A stretch of 64,000 nucleotides of DNA, taken from positions 210,066-274,065 of the forward strand of contig CALWIK010000020.1 in the NCBI GenBank assembly GCA_944380725.1, written 5' to 3'. The translations under genes and the position numbers were made by a program. Positions 45,975-55,753 of this stretch are shown here, one piece after another. This DNA comes from an uncultured Clostridia bacterium. Its GTDB lineage: Bacteria; Bacillota; Clostridia; Oscillospirales; Acutalibacteraceae. Below the pieces are notes generated by a model that worked only from the letters and a program-made list of their open reading frames with translations, was not told the DNA's origin and did not search any database. The first letter of the stretch is position 1; each line of letters opens with the position of its first letter.

Positions 45975-47664
45975 AATAGTGCCTAAATTAATTGATGATT
46001 TAAAATCTATGATTGATCTAGCTATTAGTAATGCGATAAATGCAGGAGAACTTCCTAAGATTTCTGAAAAAGTTGATTTTAATGTTGAAATCCCTGCTGA
46101 CCATCAAAATGGTGATTTTGCTAGTAATGTGGCTATGGTAAATGCAAAAAAATTAAAAATGCCTCCTATAGAGATTGCAAATGCAATATGTAAAAATTTA
46201 AAATTAAATAACAAAATGATTGATCAATTTAAGATTGCTGGTCCCGGATTTATAAATTTTTTTCTTTCTAAACATTTTTTTTCTTCTGTTATGAATGAAA
46301 TTCTTGAGTTAAAAGAAGCTTATGGGCATTCAAATTTTGGCAAAGGTCAAAAGGTTATGGTAGAGTTTGTTTCTGCAAATCCTACTGGACCTATGCATAT
46401 GGGTAATGCTAGAGGTGGCGCGCTTGGAGATTGTTTGGCATCAATACTTGATGCAGCTGGATATAATGTTAAAAGAGAATTTTATATAAATGACGCTGGA
46501 AATCAGATAGATAAATTTGCTATGTCGCTTGAGATTAGATATCTTCAATTATTTGGTGGAGAAGAAAAATATCCTTTGCCAGAAGATAGCTATCATGGTG
46601 AGGACATTAAAGATTTAGCTAAAGAGTTTATGGCTATAAATGGCAATAGTTATTTAAATGTTGACTCTGAAATCAGAAAAAAAGCGTTAATAGATTTCGC
46701 CCTTCCTAAAAATATAAATAAAATGAAATCTGACCTTGAAAAATATAAAATCAAATTCGACCGATGGTTCCATGAAATCGATTTGCACAATGACGGTGAA
46801 ATAAATGAAACTATACAGATTTTAAAAGACAATAATATGACTTATTATTTGGATGGTGCACTCTGGTATAAGGCAACTAAATTTGGATCCGAAAAAGACG
46901 AAGTTTTAATTCGTCAAAATGGTACCCCTACCTATTTTGCGGCTGATATTGCTTATCATAGAAATAAATTTGTTAAACGAGGATTTGATATCTGTATAGA
47001 TATTTGGGGAGCTGATCATCATGGTCATGTTGCTAGGATGAAAGGTGCTATGGAAGCTATAGGTCTTGATGGAAACAAACTCGATATTATTTTAATGCAA
47101 CTTGTTAAGCTTGTTAAAGACGGCAAAGTTGTCCGTATGAGCAAACGGACTGGAAAAACTATTCAGTTGGCCGACCTTTTAGACGAGGTTTCTGTGGATG
47201 CTGCAAGATTTTTATTTAATATGCGTGAGGCTAGTTCTCAAATGGATTTTGATCTTGATCTGGCCGTTAAAGAAGATGCTCAAAATCCAGTTTATTATGT
47301 TCAATATGCACACGCAAGAATATGTAGTATTTTAAAAACTCTAAAAAAAGAAAATATTATCCCTAAAATTTGCTCAGATAAAGAGGTTTTTCTTCTTAAC
47401 TCAACAGAAGAAATTGATTTAATCCGACATCTTTCTCTTTACACTACAGAAATAATTAATACTGCTAAAAGTTATGATCCAGCTAAAATTATTCGTTATG
47501 TTATTACCTTAGCTACTTTGTTCCATAAATTTTATAACTTTTGTCGTGTAAAATGCGATAATGAGGATTTAATGTATGCGCGAATTAACCTTTGCCTTTG
47601 TGTAAAAATAGTTATATGTAATATTTTAAATATGCTTAAAATAAGCATTCCGGAAAGTATGTAA
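45967..47664 (+). CDS. argS: Arginine--tRNA ligase
   Basis: 565 residues, usual length. The HIGH motif is HMGNARG inside VEFVSANPTGPMHMGN, and a KMSK-like loop is VVRMSKRTG. The N-terminal Add-1 domain and C-terminal anticodon domain (DALRF-like variant DAARFLF) are both present. The second of two close ATG codons (45967) suits the GGAGG spacing better. Confidence 0.97.
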   Translation: MSKIVPKLIDDLKSMIDLAISNAINAGELPKISEKVDFNVEIPADHQNGDFASNVAMVNAKKLKMPPIEIANAICKNLKLNNKMIDQFKIAGPGFINFFLSKHFFSSVMNEILELKEAYGHSNFGKGQKVMVEFVSANPTGPMHMGNARGGALGDCLASILDAAGYNVKREFYINDAGNQIDKFAMSLEIRYLQLFGGEEKYPLPEDSYHGEDIKDLAKEFMAINGNSYLNVDSEIRKKALIDFALPKNINKMKSDLEKYKIKFDRWFHEIDLHNDGEINETIQILKDNNMTYYLDGALWYKATKFGSEKDEVLIRQNGTPTYFAADIAYHRNKFVKRGFDICIDIWGADHHGHVARMKGAMEAIGLDGNKLDIILMQLVKLVKDGKVVRMSKRTGKTIQLADLLDEVSVDAARFLFNMREASSQMDFDLDLAVKEDAQNPVYYVQYAHARICSILKTLKKENIIPKICSDKEVFLLNSTEEIDLIRHLSLYTTEIINTAKSYDPAKIIRYVITLATLFHKFYNFCRVKCDNEDLMYARINLCLCVKIVICNILNMLKISIPESM

Positions 47665-47691
47665 AAAGGACTAATTTAATTTTTTTATTAA

Positions 47692-47730
47692 AATTGCGCC
47701 GTGGCTACATATCACGGCGCTTCAATTTTT
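47692..47730 (+). terminator. Strong intrinsic terminator after argS
   Basis: GCGCCGTG (47696-47703) and CACGGCGC (47713-47720) form an 8-bp GC-rich stem with flanking A/T pairing, followed by TTCAATTTTT. Confidence 0.9.
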
Positions 47731-47732
47731 AT

Positions 47733-48160
47733 TTATTTGCTATAATTTCCTTCTACAAAATTTTGCAATTTGTCATCTTGACCTTTATAAACTTTTATAA
47801 AACTTATTTCATTTTCAGAATCTACTAAACTTTTAGACCATTCAAAGCAGTTATATCTTTTATATTGGGAGCAATTGTGTATACTATTACTTTTTTATTT
47901 TTAAATTATGTAATTCCCTAATACCAGAGAAAATCTACCGATATAAACAGCAGAGCCAAATACTATTATATCGTACTCGCTTAAAATATAATATCGTTGG
48001 CTGATAGATAATAAGAGCAAATTTTTGGGCCCATTGCCTACTATTTTTATCATCAGTAACACGCGTAATATTCAATATTTTTAAATTATTCTTTAACCAA
48101 AAAGAAACAATAAGTAAGCAAGAATAAAAAAGCGAAAAATAATAAGCCTAAAAATTCCAT
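47733..48160 (-). pseudogene. Decayed flavodoxin-like gene
   Basis: No single frame is open across this gap, but coding-like pieces lie in order on the minus strand. From left to right in protein order: a hydrophobic stretch from ATG 48160, a piece with TRVTDDKNSRQWAQKFAL, then LSEYDIIVFGSAVYIGRFS, which is the central FMN-loop pattern of flavodoxins, then KKVIVYTIAPNIKD and SENEISFIKVYKGQDD. The frame changes at least three times. The family match is by pattern only. The N-terminal FMN phosphate loop is not found, so identity of that end is unsure. Confidence 0.55.
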
Positions 48161-48193
48161 TTTTATCGTCTTCAAAAATATTCACATACAAAA

Positions 48194-48583
48194 CTACTTT
48201 GCTTTTTTCACAAGAGCTTTCATAGTAAAATATTGTATGTCAACTATTTTTCTTTCATGAATTCCAGCACCCATAACTCCAAAAGGGTCCAATGCTTTCA
48301 CTTCAAAAGTTAAAGTTTTGCCATCCATTTTTATAAGTTCCGATTCGAATTTTACAACGGTTCCAACGGGTGTCGGACAAAAGTGTTGTATATTCATCGA
48401 TTTTCCAACTGTGGATAGCCCACTTTCAAGATAATTCGCCAAACTTTTACATGCAGTAGATTCCATTAAAGCAATCATTGCAGATGTTGCAAAAACATCT
48501 AATCCGCCTGTACACATAGCTTTAGCAGTATCTTTATCTTGTACTGTATAAGTTAATTCTCCTTTTATACCTAAATTCAACAA
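48194..48583 (-). CDS. Hotdog-fold thioesterase, fluoroacetyl-CoA thioesterase-like
   Basis: 129 residues. The Thr-Glu-containing segments DVFATSAMIALMESTACKS and PTPVGTVVKFESEL are typical of the FlK-like hotdog thioesterase family in Firmicutes. The natural substrate is unlikely to be fluoroacetyl-CoA and is unknown. It stands alone next to the flavodoxin-like remnant. Confidence 0.85.
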   Translation of the reverse strand: MLNLGIKGELTYTVQDKDTAKAMCTGGLDVFATSAMIALMESTACKSLANYLESGLSTVGKSMNIQHFCPTPVGTVVKFESELIKMDGKTLTFEVKALDPFGVMGAGIHERKIVDIQYFTMKALVKKAK

Positions 48584-48772
48584 AACAATCCCTCCTCACA
48601 CGTACAATTATTAGATAATTACAACAATTTTTCAATCAAATAAACATATAAATTATATAACAATCAAATGAATCTGTCAACAAAAAACTCTTAAGGTATA
48701 TTAATTTTTTGTATAAGCATTTGCTAAAGTTTGTTCTTAAGCTTTTTAATATATGATTACAAATATATTTTC

Positions 48773-49144
48773 TTAATCATATAAACGTTTCAAACAATTA
48801 ATTCCCTCTTCGATTTCACTATTAGAATAATTATACTTAGACAAAACTTCATCACTAAACTGATGTGCTTCATTAAAAAAATTTAAAGCGAGTTCAAAAC
48901 GTCGTATAGTTTTTTCTTTTTCTATAGCATTAAAAATAAGATTTTCAGCCGCATTAAAATTTTTTTCAGATAAATATTTTTTTGTCATGCGTTCTAAAAT
49001 ATCATCTTCCATCTGAGTTTCGCCACTTTCTTCTTCATCCATTTCAAGAATAGACTTCACTTTATCCTTGCCAAATAATATAGCCGCAAATGTGTTTGAA
49101 ATTGCCTCAATTTGGCGCTCCATCCAATCTTTTTTTATACTCAT
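48773..49144 (-). CDS. DUF6483-like protein, 123 aa
   Basis: 123 residues, highly charged and helical. The N terminus DWMERQIEAISNTFAAILFGK (read in part: MERQIEAISN) fits a small clostridial family (DUF6483) of unknown role. It lies 12 nt downstream of the topoisomerase A subunit gene and is probably in its operon. Confidence 0.65.
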   Translation of the reverse strand: MSIKKDWMERQIEAISNTFAAILFGKDKVKSILEMDEEESGETQMEDDILERMTKKYLSEKNFNAAENLIFNAIEKEKTIRRFELALNFFNEAHQFSDEVLSKYNYSNSEIEEGINCLKRLYD

Positions 49145-49155
49145 TTTTATTCTCC

Positions 49156-51399
49156 TTATAAAGATAATTGTTCAAATTTAATATCATCCATATTTGGTAA
49201 ACTTCCTGCTGCAGGTAAATTTTTAGGTCTATATCTTAGATTATTTTTTAAATCGTCATGTTGCAGTTCAGACACTTTTATGACACGTTGTCCTTTTTTT
49301 AAACTCATAACAGATACACCTAGAGTCGTCTTTGTTGATTTAGTCTTAAGTATTTCTGTATTAAAAATTAATATTCTTCCCGCTGAGGAAGCCAATAATA
49401 CATCTTTTTCTTTGTTAAAATATTTTATACACACTAATTTTGATTTATCAGAATATGCACTAATAAGTTTTTTTCTATTTGCTTTTGTTTTATAAGACTC
49501 AAGAGATATTTTTGCAACCTTTCCATTTTCAAAGAAAAACAACATATTTCCAGAATAATCCTCTGTTGCAAGCATATACAATATAGATTCATCGTTATCT
49601 ACATCAAGTTTAGCTGGCATAAATTCTCCCAGCACACTTGCCTTCATATCTTGAAATTCATAAACTTTTGATTTATAAACTTGCTGTTTATCTGTAAAAA
49701 ATAATAAATCAGATTTGTTACTTGAGTCAATAGTCTGAACAACTTTATCTCCATCTTTTAATTTTTGGTCACTATTCATTCTTAGCGATTGCGGCGTAAT
49801 CTTTTTTAAATACTTATGCTTAGTAAATAGCAGACATACAGGATAATCAGAAATTTCTTCAGTCAAAAAAGATTCTTCCATATCCTCTTTATAAAGTAAC
49901 ATAGTTTTTCTAGGTTTACCATATTTTTCAGAAATATCTGAAAGCTCCTGTGTAATAATTTTTTTTATTTTAATCTCATCATTAATAATTGACTCTAATT
50001 TTTCTATTGACTCTTCTAGTTTTTTTATTTCATCAATACGATTTAAAATATATTCTCGATTTAAATGTCTTAATTTTATTTCAGCCACATAATCAGCTTG
50101 AACTTCATCTATATAAAAGCCATCCATCAAATTTGGAACAACCATAGCCTCTTCTTTGGTATTTCTAATAATTTCTATTGCTTTATCTATATCGACAAGA
50201 ATTTTCTCTAAACCTCTTAACAAATGCAACTTATTTTTTTGCTTATCTAGTTCGAACTTAGTCCTTCGTTTAACACACTTTATTCTAAACTTTATCCACT
50301 CACAAATTAATGATTTTATTCCCAAAACCTTTGGCACACCATCAATAAGAACGTTAAAATTACAAAAAAAAGAATCTTCAAGAGGTGTTAACCTATAAAG
50401 TTTTTGTATTAATCTTTCTAAATTTGCACCTCTTTTTAAGTCTATTGTAATTTTTAATCCATCTATTCCTGTTTCATCCCGAATATCTGAAATTTCTTTT
50501 AAAGAGCCTTTTTTTATTAATTCAATTACTTTATCTATGATAGCTTCAGAAGTTGTCGTTGGAGGTATACTACTAATATCTATACAATTTTGTGTTTTAT
50601 CATATGTATACCTAGCTCGTACTCTTATGCTTCCTCTTCCTGTTTTATAAATATCAGCCATAACATTTGCATCATATATAATACTTCCACCACCGGCAAA
50701 ATCAGGAGCTAAAAGTATTTTATTAATATCTGCATCAGGATTTTTAATAAGCATGGCTGTCGCTTTGCAAATTTCTCTAAGATTAAAAGAACAAATAGAG
50801 CTTGCCATACCAACGGCTATCCCAGTATTAGCATTAACTACAATCGATGGGAACCTTGCAGGCAATAAAACAGGTTCTTTTAATGTATTATCATAATTAT
50901 CGACAAAATCCACAGTATCTTTATCTATGTCTCTAAACAACTCTTCACAAATATTATCTAAGCGTGCTTCAGTATATCTTGAAGCTGCGCACATCATATC
51001 TCTAGAATAGAACTTTCCGAAATTACCTTTAGAATCAATATATGGATGCAACAATGCTTCGTATCCGCGACTTAACCGAACCATAGTATCATAAATTGCA
51101 CTATCTCCATGAGGATTAAGTTTCATTGTTTGTCCTACAATATTTGCAGATTTAGTTCTCGCAGAAGCAAGAAGCCCCATTTTATACATAGTATATAGCA
51201 GCTTTCTATGCGAAGGCTTAAATCCATCTATTTGCGGAATCGCCCTGGACAAAATAACGCTCATTGCATAAGGCATATAATTTTGTTCTAACGTACTTAA
51301 AATTTTTTGTTCTACAATTTCTCCGGCACCATTAATAACACCGTGATTTTTCCCAATATTACCTACATTATTTGAAGAAGTTTTTCTTTTGGGCGTCAA
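49156..51399 (-). CDS. parC: Type IIA DNA topoisomerase subunit A (ParC/GyrA-like)
   Basis: 747 residues. The catalytic Tyr is in AASRYTEARL (about residue 127) and LSRAIPQIDGFKPSHRKLLY is the breakage-reunion start. The C-terminal domain is short and no clear GyrA-box (QRRGGKG) is visible, which points to a decatenating topoisomerase IV-like rather than a supercoiling role. The B subunit gene lies just upstream, 34 nt away. Confidence 0.92.
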   Translation of the reverse strand: MTPKRKTSSNNVGNIGKNHGVINGAGEIVEQKILSTLEQNYMPYAMSVILSRAIPQIDGFKPSHRKLLYTMYKMGLLASARTKSANIVGQTMKLNPHGDSAIYDTMVRLSRGYEALLHPYIDSKGNFGKFYSRDMMCAASRYTEARLDNICEELFRDIDKDTVDFVDNYDNTLKEPVLLPARFPSIVVNANTGIAVGMASSICSFNLREICKATAMLIKNPDADINKILLAPDFAGGGSIIYDANVMADIYKTGRGSIRVRARYTYDKTQNCIDISSIPPTTTSEAIIDKVIELIKKGSLKEISDIRDETGIDGLKITIDLKRGANLERLIQKLYRLTPLEDSFFCNFNVLIDGVPKVLGIKSLICEWIKFRIKCVKRRTKFELDKQKNKLHLLRGLEKILVDIDKAIEIIRNTKEEAMVVPNLMDGFYIDEVQADYVAEIKLRHLNREYILNRIDEIKKLEESIEKLESIINDEIKIKKIITQELSDISEKYGKPRKTMLLYKEDMEESFLTEEISDYPVCLLFTKHKYLKKITPQSLRMNSDQKLKDGDKVVQTIDSSNKSDLLFFTDKQQVYKSKVYEFQDMKASVLGEFMPAKLDVDNDESILYMLATEDYSGNMLFFFENGKVAKISLESYKTKANRKKLISAYSDKSKLVCIKYFNKEKDVLLASSAGRILIFNTEILKTKSTKTTLGVSVMSLKKGQRVIKVSELQHDDLKNNLRYRPKNLPAAGSLPNMDDIKFEQLSL

Positions 51400-51432
51400 A
51401 ATTTTTCACCTCCATATGCTTTAAATAAACTA

Positions 51433-53415
51433 TTAACTAACATCTGCAACATCCATATACAGATGTCCATACTTTATAATAAAGTCCTTTCTTCCGGTTA
51501 TATTATCTCCCAACAAAACATCAAACATTTGCGCTGTTTTTTGAGCTTGTTCTGACATAATTTTTATTAGTCTACGTGTTTTCGGGTTCATCGTAGTTAA
51601 ATTCATCATATCAGGTTCGTTTTCTCCTAACCCCTTTGAGCGCTGTATAGTATACTTTTGATTCCCAATTTTTTCAATAAAATCATTTTTTTCTTTTTCA
51701 GTATAAGCAAAATAAGTTTCGTTTTTAGTATTTATTTCATATAATGGCGACTCCGCTATAAAGATTTTTCCGTCTTCGATAAGCCTCGGCATCAATCTAT
51801 ATATCATTGTAAGCAAAAGCGTTCTTATCTGAAACCCATCAACATCCGCGTCCGTGCATAAAATAACCTTGTTCCATCTGAGAAGTTTTATATCAAACGA
51901 ATCCAAATCTTTATTAGCTTTTGATTTAAGTTGAACTCCACAACCCAAAACTTTTATAAGATCCGTAATGATATCACTTTTAAAAATTTTATTATAATCC
52001 GCTTTTAAACAATTTAATATCTTGCCACGTATCGGAATAATAGCTTGAAAATTTGGATCACGTGCCTGCTTACAAGCGCCTAAAGCTGAGTCTCCTTCAA
52101 CAATAAAAAGTTCTCGTTCATTAACATCTCTGCTCCTACAATCCACAAATTTGGCAACACGATTAACCACATCCATATTGCTTGATAATTTCTTTTTTAT
52201 ATTAAGTCGAGTTTTTTCAGCATCCTCACGGCTTCTTTTATTTATAAGCACCTGATTGGCAATTTTTTCTGCATCGGAAGGATTTTCTATAAAATAAACT
52301 TCTAACGCATGTCTGAACATATCAGCCATAGCATCTTGAATTCCTTTGTTTGTTATAGATTTTTTTGTCTGATTTTCATACGAAGTAACGTTTGAAAATG
52401 ACGAAACCACTATCACCAAACAATCTTCAACATCGGCAAAAGTTATTTTACTTTCATTTTTATTATATTTACCAGTTCGTTTCAAATAAGCATCTATCTG
52501 ATAGACAAATGCATTTTTAACGGCTTTTTCTGGAGCTCCACCATACTCAAGCCAGCTAGAATTATGATAATATTCTGACAAACTTATTTTATTTGAAAAA
52601 GCAAACGCAACATTTATTTTTGTTTTATAAAAAGGCTTATCTTCACGATCTCTAACCTTTTTTTCATCAGACCAAAACTGAACTGAAGTTAAATAATCTT
52701 CCCCCACCAGTTCTTTCACATGATCCATAATACCATTTTCGTATTTAAATTCTATTACATCAAAAGATTCTCCAACTTGATTTTTAAAAACAAACTTTAA
52801 TCCAGCATTAACAATAGCCTGACGTTTTAACGTATCCAAAAAATATTCTGATTTAACATCTATATCTGTAAAAACGTCAATATCAGGCTTCCAATGAATC
52901 TTAGTTCCGGTGTCATTTTTATAATAAGGTTCTTTTTTTAACCTTCCGACATTCTCACCTTTTTCAAAATGCAAAAAATAAATACACCCATCACGCTTTA
53001 TTTCAACATCCATATATTCAGCAGCATACTGGGTTGAACATAGCCCCAGCCCATTTAAACCTAAAGAATATTCATAATTTTGTTCTGAATTATTATTATA
53101 TTTTCCTCCTGCATACAATTCACAAAAAAGCAATTCCCAATTAAATTTATTTTCATTTTTATTAAAGTCAACAGGAATCCCTCGTCCATGGTCTTCTATT
53201 TCAATCGAATTATCTTCAAATAAAGTTACAATTATTTCGCTGCCAAAACCTTCTCGTGCTTCGTCTATAGAATTAGACAAAATTTCAAAAATTGAGTGCT
53301 CACATCCTTCTATTCCATCAGATCCAAATATAACCGCAGGTCGTTTGCGGACTCGCTCAGCTCCTTTTAGTGAAGAAATGCTTTCATTTCCATAAGATTT
53401 AGCTTTTGACTCCAT
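51433..53415 (-). CDS. parE: Type IIA DNA topoisomerase subunit B (ParE/GyrB-like)
   Basis: 660 residues. The GHKL ATPase has EILSNSIDEA (Glu-Asn box) and IEDHGRGIPVD, with the transducer following; the TOPRIM part shows IVEGDSALG and LCTDADVDG. The C terminus ends with MDVADVS, close to the family ending. With the A subunit it forms the tetramer. A good promoter (TTGACA, 18, TAGGAT) is upstream. Confidence 0.93.
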   Translation of the reverse strand: MESKAKSYGNESISSLKGAERVRKRPAVIFGSDGIEGCEHSIFEILSNSIDEAREGFGSEIIVTLFEDNSIEIEDHGRGIPVDFNKNENKFNWELLFCELYAGGKYNNNSEQNYEYSLGLNGLGLCSTQYAAEYMDVEIKRDGCIYFLHFEKGENVGRLKKEPYYKNDTGTKIHWKPDIDVFTDIDVKSEYFLDTLKRQAIVNAGLKFVFKNQVGESFDVIEFKYENGIMDHVKELVGEDYLTSVQFWSDEKKVRDREDKPFYKTKINVAFAFSNKISLSEYYHNSSWLEYGGAPEKAVKNAFVYQIDAYLKRTGKYNKNESKITFADVEDCLVIVVSSFSNVTSYENQTKKSITNKGIQDAMADMFRHALEVYFIENPSDAEKIANQVLINKRSREDAEKTRLNIKKKLSSNMDVVNRVAKFVDCRSRDVNERELFIVEGDSALGACKQARDPNFQAIIPIRGKILNCLKADYNKIFKSDIITDLIKVLGCGVQLKSKANKDLDSFDIKLLRWNKVILCTDADVDGFQIRTLLLTMIYRLMPRLIEDGKIFIAESPLYEINTKNETYFAYTEKEKNDFIEKIGNQKYTIQRSKGLGENEPDMMNLTTMNPKTRRLIKIMSEQAQKTAQMFDVLLGDNITGRKDFIIKYGHLYMDVADVS

Positions 53416-53448
53416 AACTTTACTCCAATTTTACATATTTACTTTATA

Positions 53449-53478
53449 ATCCTATCGCAAACGTCCAAGTTTTGTCAA
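53449..53478 (-). promoter_or_regulatory. Promoter of parE-parC
   Basis: On the minus strand TTGACA (53473-53478) and TAGGAT (53449-53454) are 18 bases apart, about 35 bases before the parE start. Confidence 0.6.
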
Positions 53479-53488
53479 GTTTAAGCTG

Positions 53489-53520
53489 CAAAAAAGATTC
53501 CCTAAATATTAAAGGAATCT
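53489..53520 (-). terminator. Intrinsic terminator after manA
   Basis: On the minus strand AGATTCC and GGAATCT pair across a 12-base loop and are followed by six T. Confidence 0.8.
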
Positions 53521-53545
53521 CTAATGATTAAAAACTTTTTAATAT

Positions 53546-54490
53546 CTAAACCTGAGTAATTAACAAGTCACATTGACCTTTTACATAATAACTTTTGATA
53601 TTTGCTGGAATAAAAAAAGTGTCTCCTAAATTTGCATTATAATAAATATTGTTATAAACAATATCCCCTTCGCCAGAAATAAATTGAAGAACATCAAAAG
53701 TGTCTATGCTTTTATTAAAAACCATATCTGTACGAATTTTTATCTTTTTAACCTTAAAATATTCGCATTCAAAACTAGAAAAATTCTTCTTTAACCGTAA
53801 ATCCTCATCCGTTCTTTTAAAGTTTAAAACCTTCACTGCTCTTTCTATATGTAGATCTCTTAGCTTACCATTACAATCAAATCTATCATAGTCATAAATT
53901 CTAAATGTAGTATTAGAATTTTGCTGTATTTCTGCCACTAAGGAACCTTTTCCCAACGAATGTATTGTTCCAGCTGGAATATAATACGCCTCTCCTTTTT
54001 TTATATTTATTTTATTAAGAATGTCACAAATAGATTTTGTTTTTACTCTGTTTATAAATTCTTTTTCAGAAATATTCTTCTTAAATCCGTAATATATGTA
54101 AGAATCTTCATCGCAATCTATTACATACCAAAATTCTGATTTAGCTGATTCCCTCCTACTTGCATCAGCAGTGTGTTCGGATGGATGCACCTGAATAGAA
54201 AGGTCCTTTTGAGCATCTATAAATTTTACAATTATAGGAAACACAGCATTATTTTTTCCTAAAAAATCTAATTTAGAAAGATTCACGATTTCCTGCAAAG
54301 TTTTTCCTCTAAAAATACCGTTTGACACTGTAGTAAGTCCTGAACTATTGCAAGATATTTCCCAACTTTCAGCAATATTAGCGGAATCATTTATCTTATT
54401 GAACTGTTTTAACCTATTTCCTCCCCAAATATAGTTTTTATAAACAGGCTGCATTTTCATTGGATAATAGTATAATTCTTTTTGTTTCAT
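53546..54490 (-). CDS. manA: Mannose-6-phosphate isomerase (class I)
   Basis: 314 residues. It interconverts mannose 6-phosphate and fructose 6-phosphate. The zinc site is built from IQVHPSEHTA and the later PAGTIHSLGKG and conserved Arg region. It lies downstream of a glycosyltransferase gene with a terminator-like hairpin between, so it may feed a mannose-containing glycan, but this is inference. Confidence 0.93.
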   Translation of the reverse strand: MKQKELYYYPMKMQPVYKNYIWGGNRLKQFNKINDSANIAESWEISCNSSGLTTVSNGIFRGKTLQEIVNLSKLDFLGKNNAVFPIIVKFIDAQKDLSIQVHPSEHTADASRRESAKSEFWYVIDCDEDSYIYYGFKKNISEKEFINRVKTKSICDILNKINIKKGEAYYIPAGTIHSLGKGSLVAEIQQNSNTTFRIYDYDRFDCNGKLRDLHIERAVKVLNFKRTDEDLRLKKNFSSFECEYFKVKKIKIRTDMVFNKSIDTFDVLQFISGEGDIVYNNIYYNANLGDTFFIPANIKSYYVKGQCDLLITQV

Positions 54491-54519
54491 ATTTAATACT
54501 CATTTCATTAAAATATATA

Positions 54520-54547
54520 AGCCAGCCGTTTAAGCTGACTTTTAAAA
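54520..54547 (-). terminator. Hairpin after the glycosyltransferase gene
   Basis: On the minus strand AGTCAGC and GCTGGCT pair (one G-T) and TATATATTTT follows. Confidence 0.5.
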
Positions 54548-54548
54548 A

Positions 54549-55508
54549 TCATATATCATACTTTTTTCTAATTTCATTAAGATAATCTGTTTTAGCAGCA
54601 TATTGTAACCACAAGTCTTGATTATGCGCATTCCCATTATTCCACCAAGGCTTCCAAATACAATGTAATATTGCTGGATGCTCAAACGCATCTTGCAATT
54701 CATTTTTTGTGTATCTTTCAGAAGCTTTTAAAATATCAGCATATTCTTTTGCTTTTTCTAAATTTGCAAAATTAAAGATCCCATATTTTGCAGGCAAAAC
54801 ACCAATATTTTTATAGCAAAGCAAATTTATAACCGTTTGATCATGCTCAACAAGTCTGTCATTATTTTCTTCTATAAATTTTTCGAATTTATTAACCATA
54901 TTATCCTGTCTTAATTTTTCTAAATTTACAAGCATAACACCAGAGCATATGTAATGATCATCTTCTATTCCGAACTCAGCAAGTCCATCAACACTATAAT
55001 CTAAAAATCCCTTATAATAAAAGTTATTCATATCTATATTAAACAAATCCGCCAAATCCTCAAAAATCAATGTGTCACAATCAAGCCAAATAACTTTTTT
55101 TTCACTTGGCAATACATCTGATAAAGCAAGACGGTAGTAAGCTGGAGTAGTTATATGTCCCTTGTCATTTGCATTTCTATAGCGATCTTGCATATCTATT
55201 AAAGTAATTCTACATCTATTTTCATATTTTCTTTGCAAGCTTAATATTTTTTGTTTATTTTCCTCCTCGAAATTTCCAGGAATCATAATATAAACGTCAT
55301 AACATGTATCATCCTTAGAATTTGTCATCAATGAGGTTATAGATACTATTGTAGGGTAAGTATAATTGTCGTCAGCCGCCATTGCAACTGAAATATTATT
55401 TTGAGCCTTTGTTTCCTTCACATAAAAAAAAGAAAGTCCCATAATAGTCAAAAAAACAAAACAAACTAAAATTGGAAGCCAAAGTTTAAACTTATATGAT
55501 TTTTTCAT
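54549..55508 (-). CDS. Glycosyltransferase family 8 protein, membrane-anchored
   Basis: 319 residues. An N-terminal membrane segment (about residues 8-30) is followed by a GT8 domain: VAMAADDNY, TPAYYRLALSDVLP, and the D-x-D motif in VIWLDCDTLIFEDL. C-terminal AILHCIWKPWW resembles the HxxGxxKPW metal-binding motif. The anchor directs the catalytic domain outward, which is unusual for GT8 enzymes using nucleotide sugars in the cytoplasm, unless orientation is inside. Confidence 0.85.
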   Translation of the reverse strand: MKKSYKFKLWLPILVCFVFLTIMGLSFFYVKETKAQNNISVAMAADDNYTYPTIVSITSLMTNSKDDTCYDVYIMIPGNFEEENKQKILSLQRKYENRCRITLIDMQDRYRNANDKGHITTPAYYRLALSDVLPSEKKVIWLDCDTLIFEDLADLFNIDMNNFYYKGFLDYSVDGLAEFGIEDDHYICSGVMLVNLEKLRQDNMVNKFEKFIEENNDRLVEHDQTVINLLCYKNIGVLPAKYGIFNFANLEKAKEYADILKASERYTKNELQDAFEHPAILHCIWKPWWNNGNAHNQDLWLQYAAKTDYLNEIRKKYDI

Positions 55509-55554
55509 ACAATCAAGCTCCTACTAATTTTAAGTTTAATAATAAAATTTTTAT

Positions 55555-55647
55555 TGGCGGAGAGATGGGGATTCGAACCCCAGAAACCGCTTTAACGGTT
55601 TACACGATTTCCAATCGTGCTCCTTCGGCCAGCTCGGACATCTCTCC
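55555..55647 (-). tRNA. tRNA-Ser(GGA)
   Basis: On the minus strand acceptor GGAGAGA pairs with TCTCTCC, discriminator G is followed by an encoded CCA. The anticodon arm CACGA-TTGGAAA-TCGTG gives anticodon GGA; the long variable arm (around ACCGTTAAAGCGGT) and the T-arm GGGGTTCGAATCCCC are typical of type II serine tRNA. Confidence 0.97.
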
Positions 55648-55753
55648 AAAATAATAGCTTAATTATAAATAACCCAAATATAAAAGTCAAGCTAAAAATC
55701 ACCAAAATAAAAATTAATAAAACTAATAATAAATATGTCTTGTACCTCAATTT

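Noticed and set aside
49156-53415. DNA gyrase (gyrA/gyrB) instead of topoisomerase IV
   Set aside because: No GyrA-box is visible and the C-terminal domain of the A subunit is short; the distinction is not absolute, so the ParC/ParE names remain provisional.
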